DNA of 64,000 nucleotides from Bog-105 sp965277855 (GTDB taxonomy: Bacteria; Acidobacteriota; Terriglobia; Bryobacterales; Bryobacteraceae). The stretch is from positions 1,178,001 to 1,242,000 of the forward strand of contig OZ255847.1 in the NCBI GenBank assembly GCA_965277855.1, in the 5' to 3' direction. Under the pieces are notes generated by a model. The model ran no database searches. It saw only the letters and a list, made by a program, of their open reading frames with translations, and had not been told where the DNA came from. Made by a program: the position numbers and the translations under genes. Position 1 is the first letter of the stretch. Every line of letters starts with the position of its first letter. This document shows positions 51,216 through 59,373 of the stretch, piece after piece.

Positions 51216-52373
51216 ATGAGCGCTGCTGTCGTGATCTTTCTGGCAAGCAGCGCTTTTCTGCTTTATGTCTTAGCTGGTTATCCGGCTTTGCTGGCGGTGT
51301 TGGCAAAACGATTCACGCGGCCTATCCACAAAGAATTCCTTCCGCTTCGCATCTCCATCGTCGTGCCGGTCCGCAATGGAGGCCGCTGGGTTGAGCCAAA
51401 GATTCGTTCTCTGCTCGACTCGGATTATCCTGCCGAACTGTTGGACATCCTGATCGTCTCGGACGGATCGACCGACGATACTGACGCCATTGTGGAATCG
51501 TTCGGTGACACACGCGTGAAACTACTGTCGCTTCCTGCGGGCGGCAAAGCAACCGCTGTGAATCGCGGGCTCGAACAAGCCTCTTCCGAGGTCGTTGTCT
51601 TGACGGATGTTCGCCAGCCTTTTGATCCGGCGGCTTTGCGCAAACTGGTGGCGTGTTTCGCGGACCCTACGGTGGGAGTGGTGACGGGCGAACTCGTCAT
51701 CCGGGAAGGAAACACGCGCGAGGAGTACAACACGGGCTTGTATTGGAAATACGAGAAGTGGATTCGCAAGAACCTGAACCGGATAGACGCGATGTTGGGC
51801 GCCACGGGTTCTATCTACGCCATCCGCAGATCCGCTGTCGCGCCCATACCCGCCGATATCCTGCTGGACGATGTCTACCTGCCGTTCGCCGCGGTCTGGA
51901 AAGGTTTTCGCATCTATTTTGAAGATGAGGCGAAAGCCTACGACCTGCCCACTTCGTTGCAATCAGAGTTCAAGCGAAAGGTGCGCACGCAGGCCGGGGT
52001 TTATCAGATCATCCGCTACTTCCCTGCCCTGCTGTGGCCTGGAAATCGCCGGTTCATTCACTTTTTTTCGCACAAGTTTGGGCGGCTGCTGTTGCCTTTC
52101 GCGCTCATTCTGATTTTTCTGAGCAGCTTCGGATTGCCTCCGCTTTGGCGTGGTCTAGCTTTGGCGAGCCAGTTCGTTTTTTATGTCGCAGCATTGGCCG
52201 ATCCCGTGGTGCCGGAGCGAACGACCGTCAAGCGCTTGTCGGCGGTGATTCGCGCCTTCACCGTATTGGTGGCCGCAGCGTTCTGCAGCCTGACCATCTT
52301 TGTCATGCCGGCGCAGCGATTGTGGAAGGAAACGAAAGTGACCTCCGCGCGCGAGACCACCGGTAGCCACTAA
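51216..52373 (+). CDS. Membrane-bound family 2 glycosyltransferase
   Basis: 385 aa from ATG 51216. An N-terminal membrane helix (VIFLASSAFLLYVLAGYPALL) precedes a GT-A domain with ISIVVPVRNGG, LIVSDGSTDDTD, and LTDVRQPFD in the DxD position. LGATGSIYAIRR and an ED-like acceptor site (LLDDVYLPF) follow, then QAGVYQIIRY (QxxRW-like). Three C-terminal membrane segments end the protein. The layout is that of processive polysaccharide synthases (cellulose/hyaluronan type). I reject GTG 51126 as start because a terminator hairpin lies in that stretch. Confidence 0.9.
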   Translation: MSAAVVIFLASSAFLLYVLAGYPALLAVLAKRFTRPIHKEFLPLRISIVVPVRNGGRWVEPKIRSLLDSDYPAELLDILIVSDGSTDDTDAIVESFGDTRVKLLSLPAGGKATAVNRGLEQASSEVVVLTDVRQPFDPAALRKLVACFADPTVGVVTGELVIREGNTREEYNTGLYWKYEKWIRKNLNRIDAMLGATGSIYAIRRSAVAPIPADILLDDVYLPFAAVWKGFRIYFEDEAKAYDLPTSLQSEFKRKVRTQAGVYQIIRYFPALLWPGNRRFIHFFSHKFGRLLLPFALILIFLSSFGLPPLWRGLALASQFVFYVAALADPVVPERTTVKRLSAVIRAFTVLVAAAFCSLTIFVMPAQRLWKETKVTSARETTGSH

Positions 52374-52380
52374 AAACAGA

Positions 52381-52408
52381 AGCCCGTCCTGGAATTCCAG
52401 GGCGGGCT
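52381..52408. terminator. Bidirectional terminator between GT2 and rpsU
   Basis: A 12-bp stem with one G-T pair (AGCCCGTCCTGG / CCAGGGCGGGCT) and an AATT loop. It is followed by ATCGTTTT on the plus strand and TCTGTTTTT on the minus strand. It serves two convergent genes. Confidence 0.8.
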
Positions 52409-52432
52409 CAATCGTTTTATCGAACGCAAGCG

Positions 52433-52630
52433 CTATTCCATTTCGCGAGGACGTTTCTTGCGATTGCGTTTTCGGGCGAGAGCTTCTTTGGTACGCCGCT
52501 TTTCACCCGGCTTGAGGTAAAAAGAATGCCGCTTGATTTCTTTTACGATATCTTCCTGCTGCACTTTGCGCTTAAATCGCCGCAACGCGCTTTCCAGCGT
52601 CTCGCCATCTTGCAGATGGACTTCTGCCAA
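52433..52630 (-). CDS. rpsU: 30S ribosomal protein S21
   Basis: 65 aa basic ribosomal protein: AEVHLQDGETLESALRRFKRK, HSFYLKPGEKRRTKEALARK. The initiator must be TTG 52630: the codon before it in frame is TAG and no internal start is usable. AAGGTGG lies about 10 nt upstream as ribosome site. S21 sits near the anti-Shine-Dalgarno end of 16S rRNA. It stands alone and is divergent from eno. Confidence 0.94.
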   Translation of the reverse strand: MAEVHLQDGETLESALRRFKRKVQQEDIVKEIKRHSFYLKPGEKRRTKEALARKRNRKKRPREME

Positions 52631-52698
52631 CTAGAATTCACCACCTTCCGAAAAGACCGTGATTTGCTCGACGGTCAAGCTTTTAGTGTAACTCGGGT

Positions 52699-52730
52699 AG
52701 CTTACTGGTGTGACGGTCCTGCAGTAAGCT
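52699..52730. promoter_or_regulatory. 9-bp inverted repeat between rpsU and eno
   Basis: AGCTTACTG (52699-52707) and CAGTAAGCT (52722-52730), perfect, with a 14-nt centre. It lies in the 215-nt divergent region, so it could be an operator or a leader hairpin for either gene. Confidence 0.4.
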
Positions 52731-52845
52731 CTGCCTGTTAGAGTGAAAGTTCGCAAAAGTGCGAGGGCGGTATGAGCCGGCTAAGGGCCCATCGATTCGC
52801 CCATTTCTAATCCCCTTCAGAACAGGATACGCAGACACACTCAGC

Positions 52846-54132
52846 ATGGAAATCGTCAAGGTACTTGGTAGAGAGATTCTCGATTCGCGCGGCAATCCCA
52901 CGGTAGAAGCAGATGTTTACCTGGCCGACGGCACGATCGGACGGGCCGCTGTACCGTCGGGCGCATCGACCGGCGAACATGAAGCCGTCGAACTGCGAGA
53001 TAACGTTAAAACCCGTTACTTGGGCAAGGGAACGCAACAGGCGGCGGGCAATGTGACCAAACTAATCAGCCCCGCTCTCGCCGGCATGGATGCGGCGGAC
53101 CAGACCGGAGTCGATGCAAAAATGCTCGCTCTCGACGGAACCCCGAACAAGAGCAAACTGGGCGCTAATGCGATTCTGGCGGTCTCGATGGCTGTCGCGC
53201 GCGCTTCGGCCGAATCGGAAATGACGCCGCTCTACCGATATCTGGGCGGCGTTGGCGCGCGTGTTCTGCCGGTCCCCATGATGAACGTGATTAACGGCGG
53301 CGCACATGCCGACAACTCCGTCGATCCGCAGGAATTCATGATTGTGCCGGTAGGGGCGGAGAGATTTTCCGAAGCTCTGCGCATGGGCACGGAAACGTTC
53401 CACACTTTGAAAACAGTTCTCAAGAAACGCGGCTACTCGACGGCAGTGGGCGATGAAGGCGGTTTCGCGCCCAGTCTGAAATCGAACGAAGAAGCGCTTG
53501 ACGTTCTCACCGAAGCCATCCAAAAGGCCGGCTATACACCAGGTGAACAAATTTCGATTGCGCTTGATCCAGCTGCCAGCGAGTTCTACGACAAAGACAA
53601 AAAGAAATACATTTTTAAGAAGTCCGATAAAAGCGAGAAGACCTCCGATCAGATGGTCGAGTTCTGGCTTGGCTGGGTCAAACAATATCCGATCATCTCT
53701 ATCGAGGACGGCATGGCCGAAGACGATTGGGACGGTTGGAAGAACTTAACCGATGCGCTGAAAGACAAGATTCAGCTGGTAGGCGACGACCTGTTTGTCA
53801 CCAATACCGAACGGCTGCAACAAGGCATCGATAAGGGCGTGGCTAATTCGATCCTGGTGAAGGTGAATCAGATCGGATCGCTGACCGAAACTCTGGAAGC
53901 GATGCGCCTGGCCAAGGCGGCTCACTATACGACAGTGATGTCTCACCGGTCGGGCGAAACCGAAGACGCCTTTATTGCGGACCTGGCGGTCGGCACCAAT
54001 GCCGGCCAGATCAAGACCGGTTCCGCCAGCCGTACCGATCGGATCGCCAAATACAATCAACTGCTGCGCATCGAAGAAGAACTTGGAGCGGGCGCGATCT
54101 ATCCCGGGAAGAAAGCGTTTCAGCACCAATAA
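52846..54132 (+). CDS. eno: Enolase
   Basis: Converts 2-phosphoglycerate to phosphoenolpyruvate. Blocks are REILDSRGNPTVEADV, PSGASTGEHEAVELRD, the GDEGGFAPSL loop, IEDGMAEDDWDGW, the DDLFVTN metal site, KVNQIGSLTET, and the signature MSHRSGETEDAFIADLAV. I start at ATG 52846 (MEIVKVLGREI), giving 428 aa. A lysine-rich insertion (KDKKKYIFKKSDKSEK) sits near the middle. It is 6 nt before gpmI, so consecutive glycolytic steps are cotranscribed. Confidence 0.97.
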   Translation: MEIVKVLGREILDSRGNPTVEADVYLADGTIGRAAVPSGASTGEHEAVELRDNVKTRYLGKGTQQAAGNVTKLISPALAGMDAADQTGVDAKMLALDGTPNKSKLGANAILAVSMAVARASAESEMTPLYRYLGGVGARVLPVPMMNVINGGAHADNSVDPQEFMIVPVGAERFSEALRMGTETFHTLKTVLKKRGYSTAVGDEGGFAPSLKSNEEALDVLTEAIQKAGYTPGEQISIALDPAASEFYDKDKKKYIFKKSDKSEKTSDQMVEFWLGWVKQYPIISIEDGMAEDDWDGWKNLTDALKDKIQLVGDDLFVTNTERLQQGIDKGVANSILVKVNQIGSLTETLEAMRLAKAAHYTTVMSHRSGETEDAFIADLAVGTNAGQIKTGSASRTDRIAKYNQLLRIEEELGAGAIYPGKKAFQHQ

Positions 54133-54138
54133 GCAGGC

Positions 54139-55683
54139 ATGGCAAAAAAAACACCGCTGGTTCTTACGATACTTGACGGGTGGGGTTACTCTGCCGCGAC
54201 TGAAGGAAACGCCATTGCACTCGCGCGGAAACCGACCTACGATTCTTTGCTCACGACGTATCCGAACACGCTGGTCCACACGTCGGGTCCATTTGTCGGC
54301 TTGCCCGAAGGCCAGATGGGCAACAGCGAAGTCGGGCACATGAACATGGGCGCGGGCCGTGTGATTTACATGGATGTCACGCGCCTCGATCTGGCAATCA
54401 GCTCCGGCGAGTTCTTTCGCAATCCTGTCCTCGTGAACGCGATGAAGAAGGCGGAACGGCGCCGTCTCCACTTGCTTGGATTATGCAGCGATGGCGGCGT
54501 GCATGCGCAGCTTACGCATCTGTATGCCTTGCTAGAGATGGCGAAACAGCATGGGCTCAACGAGGTATTTGTTCATTGCTTTATGGACGGGCGCGATACC
54601 TCGCCCGAAAGCGGCGCCGGCTATATCGAGCAATTGGAACACAAGCTCACGGAAATCGGCGTCGGCAAAATTGCCTCTGTTTCAGGCCGCTACTACGCGA
54701 TGGATCGCGACAAGCGTTGGGAGCGTGTCGACCGGGCGTTTGGCGCAATGGTGCTTGGTAACGGCCATAGGTGCGAGTCGGCTCTGCAGGCGGTGAGGCG
54801 CTCCTATGAAGCTGGCATCACCGACGAGTTCATAGAGCCGGTGACGATCGTAGATGCAAACAATCAGCCCATAGGTTTGGTGCGCGAGGACGACAGCCTC
54901 ATCATGTACAACTACCGGGCCGACCGTGCACGTGAAATCACGATGGCCTTTACCGACCTGTCGCTCGCACAGCCATCGCGTTCTCAGGTCCCCGCCAACC
55001 TTACGTATACGATGATGACGCAGTACGACAAGAGCTTTGGTTTGCCTTTCGTGCTGCCGCCGGAACACCCCGACAATATTCTCGCCGAAGTGATGCAGCA
55101 GGCAAGTCTGAAGGATCTGCGCGTGGCGGAGACCGAAAAGTACGCACACGTCACTTACTTCTTCAATGGTGGCAACGAAAAGCCGTACCAGGGCGAAGAG
55201 CGGGAACTCGTGGCGTCGCCAAGAGTGGCAACCTACGATTTACAGCCGGAAATGAGCGCGGCCGGCATCACCGAAAAAGTGGTGAAAGCGATCGAACAGG
55301 GCGGTTTCGATCTCATCGTCATGAACTACGCCAATGCTGACATGGTTGGACACTCGGGCAAGATTGAGCCGACTATCCGCGCGTGCGAAACGGTAGACGC
55401 GGGCTTGGGCGAGATCCACAAAGCGCTCAAGCGTGCCGGCGGTTCCTGGCTCATTACGGCCGATCACGGGAATGCCGAAATGATGATCGATCCCGCGACC
55501 AGGGGACCGCACACGTATCACACCACTAATCCAGTACCTTTTATTTTCATCGGGAACGGTGACGTTCAATTGCGGGAAGGTGGCGCGCTCAAAGACATTG
55601 CACCCACCGTTCTTGGCTTACTCGGTCTCAATCAGCCGGCGCAGATGAAAGGCCAGAGCCTGCTCGTCCTTCCCGACGCTTGA
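54139..55683 (+). CDS. gpmI: 2,3-Bisphosphoglycerate-independent phosphoglycerate mutase
   Basis: Interconverts 3- and 2-phosphoglycerate with two Mn ions, supplying enolase. 514 aa. It shows LTILDGWGY (metal Asp), the catalytic Ser in QMGNSEVGHMNMGAGR, HCFMDGRDTSPESG, SGRYYAMDRDKRWERV, NYANADMVGHSG and TADHGNAE. It follows eno by 6 nt. Confidence 0.96.
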   Translation: MAKKTPLVLTILDGWGYSAATEGNAIALARKPTYDSLLTTYPNTLVHTSGPFVGLPEGQMGNSEVGHMNMGAGRVIYMDVTRLDLAISSGEFFRNPVLVNAMKKAERRRLHLLGLCSDGGVHAQLTHLYALLEMAKQHGLNEVFVHCFMDGRDTSPESGAGYIEQLEHKLTEIGVGKIASVSGRYYAMDRDKRWERVDRAFGAMVLGNGHRCESALQAVRRSYEAGITDEFIEPVTIVDANNQPIGLVREDDSLIMYNYRADRAREITMAFTDLSLAQPSRSQVPANLTYTMMTQYDKSFGLPFVLPPEHPDNILAEVMQQASLKDLRVAETEKYAHVTYFFNGGNEKPYQGEERELVASPRVATYDLQPEMSAAGITEKVVKAIEQGGFDLIVMNYANADMVGHSGKIEPTIRACETVDAGLGEIHKALKRAGGSWLITADHGNAEMMIDPATRGPHTYHTTNPVPFIFIGNGDVQLREGGALKDIAPTVLGLLGLNQPAQMKGQSLLVLPDA

Positions 55684-55762
55684 CGGAGCCGGTCAGTTAG
55701 AGAACCAACTTGCTGAAACCGGTCTGGAAACGTCTTGCTCAAGTCAGAGTCCTATAAGCACA

Positions 55763-55978
55763 ATGGAAAATCAGAAAGATCACGATAAGCCGGAAAACCT
55801 GGTCGAGAGTCCGCATCAGGCGGAAAAAGAGGCGCGAAGTTTAGAAGACATGGTCGATTCCGATCAATCACTCGAAGGCTACTTTGTCATGAATAATGTG
55901 CGGGACGGCGAGGAAGTGGAAGCAGAGAAGCTTAAGAAAGAGCAGGATGCGAAGAAGGCTGCGACTCAGAAGAGTTGA
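55763..55978 (+). CDS. Small hydrophilic protein of unknown function
   Basis: 71 aa, very rich in Glu, Lys and Asp, with no hydrophobic core. Runs such as EKEARSLEDMVDSD and EEVEAEKLKKEQDAKKAA suggest helix or disorder. No family recognised and no strong ribosome site. It is 79 nt after gpmI and convergent with the sensor kinase gene. Confidence 0.5.
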   Translation: MENQKDHDKPENLVESPHQAEKEARSLEDMVDSDQSLEGYFVMNNVRDGEEVEAEKLKKEQDAKKAATQKS

Positions 55979-56003
55979 GGAGTTTGCGGATCGTCGTCCT
56001 AGC

Positions 56004-59000
56004 TCAGGCAGCTAAAGAGAGACTGGCCGCATGAGGTTCTAATGCTGCCGTAATTTCATCAAGAGCCAGTTCGGTTGTGAAATGGAAGGTGCTGCCCCAA
56101 CCCAGTTCACTTTCAACCCATAGACGCCCATTCATCATGGCTGCCAGGCGTCCGCCGAGAGCTAGTCCAACACCGGTTCCGCCAAATTTCCGAGTCGAAG
56201 AGCCATCCCCCTGGTGGAAGGCTTCAAAGATCGTTTCCTGTTTATCCGGCGAGATGCCGATCCCCGTATCCTTGACGGCAAAGTGAAGCTGGGCGGTTTG
56301 GGCTCTAACCTGCCGGCTATCCACCGATACGGCTATCGACCCATGCGGAGTAAATTTTACTGCGTTGTCAAGGAGGTTCAGGAGGACCTGAAGCAGGCGG
56401 ACAGGATCGCCGAGGAATCTGTCCGGAACACTGCTTCCGACGGCGAGATTTAGACTAAGGCCCTTCTCTCTCGCTCTCAAAGTGACCGAGTCAATAGACT
56501 CATGCAGCAGTTCGCGGAGCGGGAAGGGCGTCGTAGCCAGGGAGAGATTACCGGCTTCGATTTGCGAGAAATCCAAAATGTTGTTGACGATGCCCAGCAG
56601 GGAATCCGCGGAGGTTTTGACAATCTCCAGATACTCTCTTTGATCCGCCTGCAAGTCGGTCCCTAGCGCAATTCCGGTCATGCCAAGAATGCCGTTCAGG
56701 GGCGTACGAATCTCATGGCTCATGTTGGCCAGAAATTCACTTTTCGCGCGGCTGCCTGCTTCGGCGGCATCCTTGGCCTGATTCAGTTCCCTCGTTCGCT
56801 CCTGTACTCGAAGCTCCAGCTCGTCGCGGGATTGTCTAAGCTGACGCTCACTCTCGGTCAGGGCAGCAGTGCGCTGGTTTACCAGTTGAATGAGTCGTTG
56901 CTGTTGTCTCGTCAGGTGTCGTACCCGGATACGGTAGGCGGCGACGCAGAGGCTCACCGAAGCAAGTAGCGAAAACAAAAAGAAGGTCTTCGTCTGATAG
57001 AGATGCGGACTGAGCGTAAGCGCCAGTGTGGCTGGTGAAGTGCTCCACACGCCATTCCGCCCAGCTTGCACCCGAAATTTATAGTTTCCGTGGGGAATAT
57101 TCGTGTAAAACGCGATGCGGCGGGTTCCTGCCTCGATCCAATCCTTGTCGAATCCTTCGAGCATGTAGCGGAACTGAAGCTTTTCCGGATCGATGGAAGT
57201 AGGGGCGGTGAATTGAAATTCGAGGCTGCCTTTGCCGGGCGGCGCGGCGATGAATTCGCTGATAGTGGCGTGCCGGTTGTCAATCAGCACCTGCTCGAGG
57301 AGCGCGCTGGGGCCGCTGCGTAGATCGACCGAGCGCGGATCGACAACAGAAAATCCTTTCACGGTAGGAAACCAGAGCTTTCCATCGATTGATCGAAGGG
57401 CCGCCGGTTGAAAGCCGCCGTTGCATTCGGCGCTTTTCATGCCATCCGCAATTCCGTAGGCAATCGAGCGAATGCTAGTTAACGTGCCGTCTGCAAAAGC
57501 ATTTAGCTGGCTTTTGGCCACGCGGAAAACGCCTTTGTTCGAGGTCATCCAGAGATTGCCGAGGTGGTCGTCGAGAGTGGCGAAAATATTATCGTCGTAG
57601 AGCCCGTCAGACGAGCGATACGCTATAAATCGCCCCTGTGAGAAACGCAGTAATCCGCTGCCGCTAGTGCCCAGCCATAAAGCGCCATTCGGTTCGCCCT
57701 GAATCGACCAGATGAGTGAGTTGCCCGTAGCCTGCGAAGGGTGAAAAGAGAGGAAACGACCTGCCGCGAAACGAGTCAGCGCTCCGTCGCCCGTGCCAAT
57801 CCACATCTGATGAGTGGCATCTTCGAAGATCGAAACGACGTTGTCGTTCGATAGACCGTCCTGGAGCCGGTACGTCTTCACGCTTTCACCTGTCAAGTGG
57901 CTCAAGCCACTCCTGGTACCGACCCAGAGATCGCCCAAGTGGTCGATGTAAGTGCAGAGAACGAAGGTCGCCGGGATCTGGCTCACCACGGTGATCTTTC
58001 CATCTTTCAGCCTGGCGAGGCCGCGACGCGTGCCGATCCAAAGCGTTCCTGAGCGATCCTGCGCGATTGAGAAGACCAGGTTATCGGGCAGACCCTGCTT
58101 GATCGAGTAAGTTGTAACGCGCCCGTCTTTCAGGTTCATCAAGCCCTGGTCGGAACCGATCCACACACCGCCAGAATGGTCCTGAAACAGAGGCAGAATC
58201 ATGTCGCTCGCTAATCCCTGCGCTTTGGCTACTGTAGTGAAAGCTGCGGGTTTGAAGGAATTTAGTCCCCCGCCTCCGGTCCCGAACCACAGATTACCTT
58301 CTTTATCGTCGAAGACCGTCCACACCTCCTTGGCAGGCAATCCGTCTTTTTCAGCGAAGGAGTCAATCCGTCCGTTCGCCAGCCGGTTTAGCCCGTTGTC
58401 GGTACCGATCCAGAGAGTGCCCGCAACATCTCGCGTAATCGAGAAGACAGTGTTGCTGCTCAGACCACGGCTTACATTGAAGCGCTGCATGCCGGAAGGA
58501 CTGAAATGGAACAGACCGTCGCTGGTCCCGATCCAGAGGGAACCGTCATCATCTGCGTGGAGTGAGCGAACGAAGGCGCCTGCGAAGGTCTTGCCGGCAG
58601 GATAGCTGGATAGTTTTCCCTCGTGTAGATAGCTCAAGCCAGAGTGAGTTCCTATCCAAAGGTCGCCGGCGCGGTTTCCAGCAATCGAAGCGACGGCATC
58701 ATCGGCTAAGCCGTTCGAACGTCTAAACACGCGAGACACCCTGTCGTGAGATTTGGCCAGTTTAGCCAAACCCCCGCCCTCAGTGCCGACCCAGATGCAA
58801 CCCTGCGGATCTTCGTAGAGCGCTCTTACCTGGTCCGACGGTAGTCCGTTCTTAGTCGTGAACCACTGAAATTTTCCTTGGTGAAGGCGCGCGATGCCAC
58901 CGCCAAATGTGCCCAGCCACAGGTCGCGATTGTGATCGACCAGCAACGCCAGAACCATGTTGTTCTTGAATCCAGCTGTTTTCTTGTCGAAGACGGTAAA

Positions 59001-59303
59001 ACGGACCCCGTCAAAGCGAACCAGGCCTTCTTCGGTGCCAAGCCAGAGATACCCGTCGGGGGTCTGCGCGAGGGACAACACGGAATTTTGAGGAAGCCCT
59101 TGTGCCGTTTGCCAGGACCGGTGGATGTATTGCGAGAGCGCACGGTCGGGGTCAAGACTGGCGCAGGCGGGCCGGGCCAGAAGAAGCGTTAGAAAGAGGA
59201 CGAAACTCGTTGCGATCCGATCGGGAGTAAGCCTCCACCGAGTCGGGGGCATGGGTGTTTCTCCTGGGGCCAGCCTTGTCATCTTAGGATTCTGATCGGC
59301 CAA
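56004..59303 (-). CDS. Propeller-type two-component sensor histidine kinase
   Basis: 1099 aa membrane sensor. A signal/anchor segment (FVLFLTLLLARPACA) is followed by a large periplasmic region of about a dozen repeats of the form LWIGT..GL (two-component regulator propeller, about 55-660). A Y_Y_Y domain comes next (about 680-760, GNYKFRVQAG). Then come a membrane helix (FFLFSLLASVSLCVAAY), a coiled coil (ELELRVQERTRELNQAKDAAEA), HisKA with H863 in MSHEIRTPLNG, and HATPase (LLNLLDNAVKFTP, VKDTGIGIS, GGTGVGLALG). It ends after the ATPase domain: no receiver or AraC output is fused, and no response regulator gene is adjacent. Related propeller sensors read carbohydrates; the ligand here is unknown. 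Confidence 0.93.
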   Translation of the reverse strand: MADQNPKMTRLAPGETPMPPTRWRLTPDRIATSFVLFLTLLLARPACASLDPDRALSQYIHRSWQTAQGLPQNSVLSLAQTPDGYLWLGTEEGLVRFDGVRFTVFDKKTAGFKNNMVLALLVDHNRDLWLGTFGGGIARLHQGKFQWFTTKNGLPSDQVRALYEDPQGCIWVGTEGGGLAKLAKSHDRVSRVFRRSNGLADDAVASIAGNRAGDLWIGTHSGLSYLHEGKLSSYPAGKTFAGAFVRSLHADDDGSLWIGTSDGLFHFSPSGMQRFNVSRGLSSNTVFSITRDVAGTLWIGTDNGLNRLANGRIDSFAEKDGLPAKEVWTVFDDKEGNLWFGTGGGGLNSFKPAAFTTVAKAQGLASDMILPLFQDHSGGVWIGSDQGLMNLKDGRVTTYSIKQGLPDNLVFSIAQDRSGTLWIGTRRGLARLKDGKITVVSQIPATFVLCTYIDHLGDLWVGTRSGLSHLTGESVKTYRLQDGLSNDNVVSIFEDATHQMWIGTGDGALTRFAAGRFLSFHPSQATGNSLIWSIQGEPNGALWLGTSGSGLLRFSQGRFIAYRSSDGLYDDNIFATLDDHLGNLWMTSNKGVFRVAKSQLNAFADGTLTSIRSIAYGIADGMKSAECNGGFQPAALRSIDGKLWFPTVKGFSVVDPRSVDLRSGPSALLEQVLIDNRHATISEFIAAPPGKGSLEFQFTAPTSIDPEKLQFRYMLEGFDKDWIEAGTRRIAFYTNIPHGNYKFRVQAGRNGVWSTSPATLALTLSPHLYQTKTFFLFSLLASVSLCVAAYRIRVRHLTRQQQRLIQLVNQRTAALTESERQLRQSRDELELRVQERTRELNQAKDAAEAGSRAKSEFLANMSHEIRTPLNGILGMTGIALGTDLQADQREYLEIVKTSADSLLGIVNNILDFSQIEAGNLSLATTPFPLRELLHESIDSVTLRAREKGLSLNLAVGSSVPDRFLGDPVRLLQVLLNLLDNAVKFTPHGSIAVSVDSRQVRAQTAQLHFAVKDTGIGISPDKQETIFEAFHQGDGSSTRKFGGTGVGLALGGRLAAMMNGRLWVESELGWGSTFHFTTELALDEITAALEPHAASLSLAA

Positions 59304-59373
59304 AGAGTGGGAAAAAAATAGGGCGATCGAGAGAATTTGGTGATTTTAGCGAGCAGAAGCCGGCAAGGGTGAG

